From Benincasa hispida (lineage: Eukaryota > Streptophyta > Magnoliopsida > Cucurbitales > Cucurbitaceae), in contig NC_052351.1 in the NCBI RefSeq assembly GCF_009727055.1, positions 4,978,454 through 5,042,453 of the forward strand: a stretch of DNA of 64,000 bases, in the 5' to 3' direction. The translations under genes were made by a program, and so were the position numbers. How positions within the stretch are numbered: the stretch's first letter is position 1; each line of letters opens with the position of its first letter. This document shows positions 56,791 through 64,000 of the stretch, in pieces. The notes under the pieces were generated by a model. That model had not been told where the DNA came from and did not search any database. It was given only the letters and a program-made list of their open reading frames with translations.

Positions 56791-58992
56791 ACCGAAGGGT
56801 GGAGCCATTGAAAATATGGGAAGAAGGGAGAGTTGGGGTGAGTTGGTAAAATATACCAACTTAGCTTCACCAACATTTAAAGTTGGTGGGCCAAACAATG
56901 AATTAGTATATTAGACCAACTCAACTCAACTCATGTTGGTAAGTCAAACACCCCCTCTATTTTGCTTAGGAAAATCTTTATATATTTCTATATTATAGAC
57001 TATATTAATTCTATATATATGTGTATCTTTTAAATGATAATACGATGAGATTTTTTTTTTTAGAAGCTCTTATTTTTTTAGAATTTATATGTTGCCTTCA
57101 TTCTCCCATCTCTTGTACTCTATACAAACTTATGGGTGTTTGGTAATGCAACCCGAGTTGTGTTGGGTGGGTTTAAATCACTCAACCACTGTTTGGATTA
57201 CCAATAAGCATTAAACGATGGGTTTAATTATTGGAAATGATTTTTGGGCTTAGACTCATAAGAAAAGTTAAAGGAAATGCGAAGTTTTGTCTCACATTGA
57301 TAGATTTGGAATTGTCTAGAGGATATAAATACCAATGGATTCTAGATGAGAGTCCAAAGTGTGTTGGTGGTGAAAATATAACTCTTGTGCACCGCTGTCC
57401 TCTGTTCGGAGGCGGACGAATGGGTTTGGGTAACTAGAACTAAATTTTTATTACTTATTTATTTTAATAATTCATTTTATTAATATTTTGTTTGACCATT
57501 TTCTTCACTGTTCGTTTGCACGATTATTCATTTACCCCTTTATGAACATTGTATCAACATTCATATGACTATTCATCTGCTACAACGTTCATCTGTTTGT
57601 TGTCTCCTCTACTATTTAATAGAGATCACACCTGAGAGAGGAGACACGGCTGATTTTCTTACCTACTCTTCTATTTTAATTAAATTATTCTTTTGTTCTA
57701 AGCAACCTTCTCATCGATTCTAGTTTATTTTCCCGCAAGTTCATGCCTGAATCTGGAGGTTGCGTTAACCTTGGGGAGCAACCGACATAGCGATTAATAC
57801 CGAGGTCGCACCTAATTTTTTTCCCTAAGGCTGATGATAATTAGTTCCAAATTTCGCACTCTAATTTTTTAGTACGATGTTATATTCGATTTTACATCAT
57901 TTCAGTAATTAGATTCAAAATTTGCATTCTTATTCGGTTTCAAATTATTGAATCTCTATTTCTCCTTATGTTTTAAGGATTGTTTTGTAATTTCTTTCTC
58001 TATATATAGTAAATTTGTTTGGTGTTTTTAATATGATCCAAATTTTTTTCGTTCCTTTGAAAATATCTTCAATATTAAACTAAATTCCGTTTTTGTACAT
58101 CAAAACTGAACTTTAATTTTACAAGTATTGCAACTGTTAATTTTGTTTGTTTGGAGTTAGATTTCTTCTAATGAAAGAGCTATACCTAATCCTAAGACCC
58201 TTTGATCTTTATTCTTATGTCCATCTACATGTGAGATATTATGTTGTATCTAATTCGGTTACTCATTCTTGTTCATTAGTCTTATTTATGATTAACTACC
58301 CCATTAATATTGATCTGATCTTATTAAAGTTAGGTCACTTAAGTGCACTAAACTTTCCTCACCAACCACCCCTTATTGTATCTTTTATTTGTACGTGACT
58401 TCCTCCAAATATTTTTAAGAATTCTCCACTACCTTCTTTAGTACACTGTGTTGATACATCTCTATTCCCAACTTTCATGCTCTAAGTCTGTATTCCCAAC
58501 TTTCCTGCTTTAACTTTCTTTTTTCAACTTATTCTTAAATCATTTTGTATGTGTGTTTTGGCTATTGTAATATATTTTGTTTCCTTCTTCCACCTCTGTC
58601 TTCAAAGTTTTTCCGTTCATATAAGGTAGCTAACAATGAATGATCGCCATACATAAGGTATGCTTCCTTCCTTCCTTCCTTCTATTCCAAGTAAGATCTG
58701 TCATTGACATTTTCTTGTTTTTGTTAGGCTACATCTCTTGTTCTGCCTCCCTATATGTGGAGTGTCTTGATCTCCATGCTCTTTGAACATAATCAAAAGA
58801 TATGTTCTAGTCTATTTTCTTTGTACTTTAGTCGTATTGACCTACCCTCTAATCTAGCTATATTTCTTTTTCTTCCTTGTAGGGCCCAAACTAATTGAAT
58901 ATACCTTTCATAACTAGTTCGAGGTTCGTAAGTTTTACGTTTGGAGTAATCTTTGTTATATTCTAATGTTTGTTGCTTAACTTGGTGAACAT
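56791..58992. other. Unassigned repeat-derived DNA
   Basis: 56815-56960 has inverted ttggggtgagttgg / ccaactcaactcaac words ending ccaaacacccc-like, suggesting a small MITE remnant. A gggtgtttggtaatgcaacc start of another lies at 57133. A possible promoter, gaggatataaatacc, is at about 57319. A short (CCTT)n tract lies at 58667-58683. No credible gene is seen; short frames lack any motif I recognise. Confidence 0.45.
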
Positions 58993-59440
58993 TTATAATA
59001 TACCATGGTTTTGCATTTTTACACGTGTATATTGACATTGTTGGGGACATTTCTGACCTGTTACCTATTACAGTCAGTGATGAAGGAGTAATATAATATA
59101 CAACAGAAGAATTCAGAATCAATAAGCACTTAAACTACATTTAATTTGAGTTATAAACATGCTATTCGTATGATATTCATAAGAGAGTTTGAAACAAACA
59201 ATACCTTTGTAGTTCTCTTCATGTTTTCAGCAGAACCACCACAAGTTTGAGCTGGATTCTTTAGATAAACCACCAACAAGATCTTCTCAACTATGCTCAA
59301 GAAGGAATGTGTGGTGGAAACACTCTAATCAAACTGAAATGAAGATGAACTAGTGAAGGTGGAGTAGAGTTTTCAATTTTATAGCACTTCAGTAAGTAAA
59401 CTCAGAATTCCATCCAATCTTTTTGCATGAAACTTGTATA
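58993..59440 (-). mobile_element. LTR 3'-end remnant (minus), split by the solo LTR
   Basis: On the minus strand 59440-59060 looks like the end of a copia LTR: gcagctcaaacttg-type leader words, a donor-like AAAG/GTATTG at 59204 and an ending near ctccttca at about 59085. With 61547-61919 it frames the solo LTR at 59441-61541. The family appears related to family 2. Edges are approximate. Confidence 0.5.
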
Positions 59441-61541
59441 TGAAGGAAATCGGGCACGAGGATTTCCATGAGCAGCGGAATGATCTTTCTAAATTTCAAT
59501 TATATATGAACATTACATTTACAATCACAAACAATATGGTTATGCAAAATATAGAAATTATAGCATGCTCTACTATAGATCAAGGACAATAAATAACAAA
59601 CCTTTGCAGACTCATCTTCTAGTTCCTTGATCACGAATGATCGATCACAGCAACACACAAATGTTCATCCAACACGACCGCTACACTGCACGAATACCGC
59701 GCACTTGAACTAAGCGATCGCCAAGGTCACGAACACCCGAACACCGCGAACAACCTCCACAGAACCTCGACAATGTCGAGTTGAGTATGACACCACCAAG
59801 AAGGTTACCTTGGTATTCTCGGTGCAAGAATCCAGAGGGTGGGTGCTGTGTGGACTTGGTTTGAGGTAGAAAATCGGAGGAACCACAATCGTGTAAACGA
59901 TTGAGCAAGTGAGAGATGGAACAACATATTGTATAAGGCGATGTCCAATCGTTTAGGAAAAGCTATGCAAATGTTTAGCAAAAGCTATGCGATCGTTTAG
60001 CTCATCGTTTAGCTGAGTGCCTATCGTGTACTAACACTCCACGATCGTTTAGCTAACTCCAAGTTGTCGTTTAGTAAATCTAATTTACTTGACAACTTCT
60101 CTGTGAGTAATTTCCAAGATTGGAAAATTTCGAATCAACCTTTAATCTTTTCTTCCCAAATTAGGAAAACATTTTTCCTTTTAACTCACGGTTACCATGA
60201 AACCACCCATAACCTCCCATTCAATTGGTTATTAGAGAAAAAAAGATAATTATTCAATAATTAATATTATTATAAACATAAATGATAACTAACTTACCAT
60301 AATATATTTATAACCTATAATTTTAATATTCCATCTCATGAAACATATAAACCATAGCTCTTTTTCTATTCCATGGCACTTAATGTAAATCTCATTTACA
60401 TTTACCCTCCACTTGATGTATCTCATACACTACACCGATCATATCATAATAATCGAATTACCTCTTGTCAATTTTAATATTTCAAATCAACACCAAGAAC
60501 TGATCCTCAACTTGAATCCATTGAGCTACCAAGGGGACCTTTATGGACCTGTATCTTGAAGCTCCAACGGTACGTGAATAACTGACTTAACTCTTTAGTC
60601 ATGGGATCCACCATCCGTTAACTGTCATGCACTTCACTAAAGACCGACAATTAAACTCTCTTTACTACAAATATATTATGGGTCCATCTTAACCAATCAA
60701 CAGAGCGACAACCCTTCACAGATCGCTCATAAGTACAACTTAGCCTATAACCGTTATGCTTCTGTAGTTACATCTAACTCCTTAAGTACCACTGATCCCT
60801 CTAATGAACATAAGTCATAGTCCTACTATGACTGAGTCCTCTCTTCCAAAGAGAAGTTGTGACCACTATGTTCAAGCCCTGGAATGAGCCCTTAAGGGAG
60901 CAATCTATCTACTTACCCCTACTTCAGGGAAGGTGTGAATTCCATCTTGTGTAATTGAGTTCCCAACTTCCATATCAGACAAGTCTCCAAAAAGGTAGGC
61001 ATGTTGAGTTGACAATTTGGCCACTCTTACCCATACTAATTGAAGGACTGCCCTCAAAGGCAGAAGTTCCCAAAACACTCAGGATTGAGGTTATGTCACT
61101 TATCGTCGTTTAGGTGAGATGTAAGTCTCCAATATCAACGGCGTTATATATTGAGTCTAGTCATCTTGTGGTCCAGTCTTATACAAACTCTTTGTATAGG
61201 ACACCTCCATTCGCATGTCTCCACATGAATGGTCAGGATCTACCATCTGTAGTAGTTTATAACACTTGCAAACTTCTACAAAGCAGGCCGCATCCGTCAT
61301 GTCACCAGGATCAGGTATCCCACCTTAATCCTTATACTACAGACCTATTTAGGTAATCACTTAAGGCATGATCCACTTGTATATCACATATACATACTTA
61401 AGTTTACATAAGATAACCATGGAGCTTTGTTTATTGGATATGAGTAAATGCCAGAATGAAATAAAAATTATTTTATTCATAAACAATGTGTATAATTACA
61501 AACAACGAGACTTCGGGAGAATTAGGACACCAATCCCAACA
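59441..61541 (-). mobile_element. Solo LTR, copia family 1 (minus), perfect target duplication
   Basis: On the minus strand it begins TGTTGGGATTGGTGTCC at 61541 and ends GATTTCCTTCA at 59441 (2101 bp). It is flanked by identical GTATA at 59436-59440 and 61542-61546. There is no internal domain on either side. It is the closest relative of the LTR at 23281-25171. CGATCG motifs cluster near 59940-60070. Confidence 0.95.
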
Positions 61542-61546
61542 GTATA

Positions 61547-61919
61547 TATACACTGAAATCATGCAAGATAGTAGGGTTGCATGGAAGGCAACTTCTACTT
61601 GGAGTATTAATGAAACATTTGATGGAATTTGGTGATTACCACTTAAAGAGATAGTGATTTTTTTCCAAAATTGAAAAAATCCACTTTTTCTTTAATTTTG
61701 TTTTATAATCAATTTTCCTAAAATTGATTTTTATTTTAAATAAAATTATTTTATTTTTATAAATCTAATTTTATTTTAATTAAACCTTTTAATTAATAGA
61801 AAATTAATTTAATATCTTAATATTAAATTAATAAAACATCAAATCCACCAAAATGATTCAATTTCATATTTAAATCACAATTTAAATATTAATTGATTCT
61901 TTAAAAACGTTTAATTGTT
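61547..61919 (-). mobile_element. LTR remnant (minus), right of the solo LTR
   Basis: Minus-strand AT-rich passage (aattaaac..., tttaatatta..., aaattgaaaa) paralleling 32340-32540 and 53700-53930 of the family-2 LTRs. It stops at 61919 where copia integrase coding begins. Confidence 0.55.
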
Positions 61920-62375
61920 AGACACGGTCCGATCAATGAAGAGTTATGCTCGGTTACCTCAATCCTTTTGGGGTATGCAGTACAGACTGCAGTATATATT
62001 CTAAATGTTATTCCTTCAAAAATTGTTTTAGAAATACCGCATAAATTATGGAAATGACGCAAAACTAGTTTACGTCATTTTCATATTTGGGGTTGTCCAA
62101 CATACGTATTGGTACAAAATCCTAAGAAACTGGAAACACGTTCGAAGTTTTGCCTCTTTGTAGGATACCCTAAAGAAACAAAAGAAGGACTATTCTATGG
62201 TCTTCAAGAGGACAAAATGTTTGTATCAACAAATGCTACATTCTTAGAAGAAGATCATGTTAAAAATCATCAACACTGCAGTAAACTAATATTACAAGAA
62301 ATGACCAAAGATGCTGCAGAAAAATCAATAAGAGTTGTTTATCAAGTTGGTCCATCAACAACTGTTGTTGCCTAA
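61920..62375 (+). pseudogene. Copia integrase fragment
   Basis: The translation shows integrase C-terminal motifs: TVRSMKSYARLPQSFWG, then after a frameshift NPKKLETRSKFCLFVGYPKE, FVSTNATFLEEDHVKNH and SIRVVYQVGPSTTVVA. The plain frame 62109-62375 is open. It is the same lineage as remnants A-C. It starts abruptly at an LTR remnant and ends abruptly in different DNA at 62376. Confidence 0.88.
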
Positions 62376-64000
62376 TAACAGGCAGAAATGCATGTTATTA
62401 CAATGCAAAAATATAAAACAATGAAGGATTGCGATAGTAAAAATATATAAAATCGTGTCCAAAAGCATTAAGTTTAGAACATTGCGATCACATGCGTCCA
62501 TCGCATTAAATTAGCTAATTTATGCATTTTGTGCAGGAAAATGCATTGGCGCAAGGCATAGTTGCGATCCAAAGAATTCAACATCCGAGCGCATTAAAAG
62601 ATTGCGACCGCAAGGCTATGCGATCGTATGCGTTCACGAAAATCTACTCAAGAAGGTGGCCGCATAGGGCTGGTGCATCAAGGTGAAAGCTTAATAAATC
62701 ATGGTGGGACAGAAAGTTGATGACAGTCGAATCCAAATTTTGTTGACAAGCCATTAACGACACACTATAGCAAGTACACTCAACTTTTCGGTGACAATTA
62801 TTCGGCGCATCAGACAGTGAATTAATGACATCCCATCAGTGCAATCATTTGAGAGAAAAAGCTCTGCACCTTGAAGCTCTATAAATACCAAAGGCACCCT
62901 TCGTTAAAGGAGTTCAGTTCGGTTCCATTTCCTGCTAAGCCATGTAGAGAGTTCACCATATAGAAGATAGCTAGCCTTTGTTCATAGTTTTCTTACACTT
63001 AGAAGGCGGAGACGAGAGAAGACACCGGAAGATCATCCTAGTCAGCTCGAGAGAGTGCCAGGGAGCGTTGAGAATAGAGAGAGGGCCGACTCTTATGAAA
63101 GCAAGAATATTCTTGGAGCAGAGTAGAGAAAAACAGTGTAAAAGCCTTGGGAAGCAAGAAATTGCTACCAGACTTCTTATTTTTATTTCCCATTATGTTG
63201 GTTGGAAAATTGATGGGGTTATTGCACGCAATCATGCATTGTACATACTTAAGCTATGCATTTATGCCCATGCGTCGGAGGTCATGCTTTGGAATAAAAA
63301 TGCATTAATCTAGTATGCAATGACCATGCGTTCCTATCATAAGTTTTCTTGCCTTCTCGCCAAGTATAACGAAAACGCAAGTTTCTCGAGTAATCCAAGG
63401 TCGAACACAGGGACTTGTCATTCAATAATGCTTGTAAAGAAATGCGTTTGAGGCGATGAATAAAAGTAAAAAGAAGAAGTTTAATGGATTTACACACTAC
63501 TTCTACTTCTAACTAAACAGATTGAGCAATAGGAGACTTGCGATGAGAATTGGTAGATACACAACAACCGTTAATGCATAGTAATGTTTATTATCTTAAA
63601 TCGCTCGAGTAATCCCAGCTCATCATACTAACGCATCACAAACCTCTCGGTGGTCAGCCGCATGACTATATCTCTATAGTGTATGGGTGCGTCGAGCATA
63701 AGACTATGCCTAGAAGCAATGCATACTTTGCTTTTGTGTGTTCCATCTCTTACCTTCTCAGGCAGGTAGATGTGACTAATTAGCTTATAGATAAGCATTA
63801 CAACAACCCATCGAAAAGCATTGCTACAGCCTTTCACCAATCAAAGAGGATTACTCACTATACTCGCGCAACACACACCTCTCGGTGGGTTGCTACATGT
63901 GTCCTATCTCTAGGCTACACGATTAAGTATGCGATCGTCTTTGATAAATAAATCATGAAGATAATCGATGATAAAGATAAAGATGATGAAGAAGATGGTA
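62376..64000 (+). mobile_element. Probable gypsy (Tat/Ogre-like) LTR and leader, runs off the window
   Basis: Begins near tgttattacaatgc and is rich in (A)TGCGATCGCATGCG-type words (aagattgcgaccgcaaggct, atgcgatcgtatgcg). A TATA box, ctctataaatacc, is at about 62878. At about 63390-63420 the phrase aatccaaggtcgaacacagg resembles a conserved segment of Tat/Ogre gypsy elements (from memory), and ctcggtgg words recur at 63640 and 63880. No coding region is reached. Confidence 0.5.

Noticed and set aside
58793..59122. 109-codon minus-strand frame as a gene
   Set aside because: It has no recognisable domain, starts within a probable LTR end and has no supporting splice or regulatory context.

Overview
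This is plant nuclear DNA, most likely from a cucurbit (Cucurbitaceae). The inference rests on remembered similarity of its Ty1/copia, Ty3/gypsy and Mutator-like protein fragments to cucurbit (melon-type) repeats, and on two intron-containing plant genes. No search was run, so genus and species are open. The window is AT-rich and dominated by nested, broken transposable elements. I see no intact autonomous element, no RNA gene and no CRISPR array. I found no convincing undescribed biological system; the most notable items are structural.

Layout. 1-10.8 kb: nested Ty1/copia elements (three related LTRs, two broken pol regions), interrupted at 10.8 kb by a Ty3/gypsy LTR, primer-binding site and gag remnant. 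12.3-14.2 kb: dead Mutator-like (MULE) transposase on the minus strand. 14.2-19.5 kb: duplicated pyrimidine-tract block full of TATCAGTGATA-type palindromes, with an AT-rich tandem array between the copies. 19.5-27.65 kb: copia and gypsy fragments, two of them nested. 28.8-30.4 kb: truncated, frameshifted LRR receptor-like-protein pseudogene (minus). 30.4-34.8 kb: LTR fragments, a 45-bp tandem repeat, a copia pol remnant and a solo LTR. 34.8-38.4 kb: decayed endogenous caulimovirid-like pararetrovirus with a large deletion across its reverse transcriptase. 38.4-39.0 kb: hAT-type MITE with a perfect 8-bp target duplication. 39.5-41.6 kb: apparently intact two-exon VMA21-like gene (minus), with a 184-bp solo LTR in its intron. 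42.6-48 kb: MULE-related DNA carrying a DUF1985/Ulp1-type pseudogene (plus) and part of a transposase (minus). 49.2-50.0 kb: SUF4-like zinc-finger gene (minus) that stops early. 50.3-64 kb: solo LTRs, minisatellites and LTR remnants.

Five solo LTRs are bounded by TG...CA and flanked by 5-bp target duplications (four perfect, one with a single mismatch), so LTR-LTR recombination has removed much retrotransposon DNA here.

Assembly caution. Two 38-bp palindromic Tn5 mosaic-end sequences (46668-46705 and 50824-50861) match the Nextera mate-pair junction adapter, and three single-N positions (31824, 45342, 56454) are flanked by identical 66-73 bp repeats. Continuity across these five points is doubtful.

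The two probably expressed host genes are the VMA21-like gene (V-ATPase assembly in the ER) and possibly the short SUF4-like gene (nuclear C2H2 factor). They have no evident functional link. Everything else is transposon- or virus-derived or pseudogenic.
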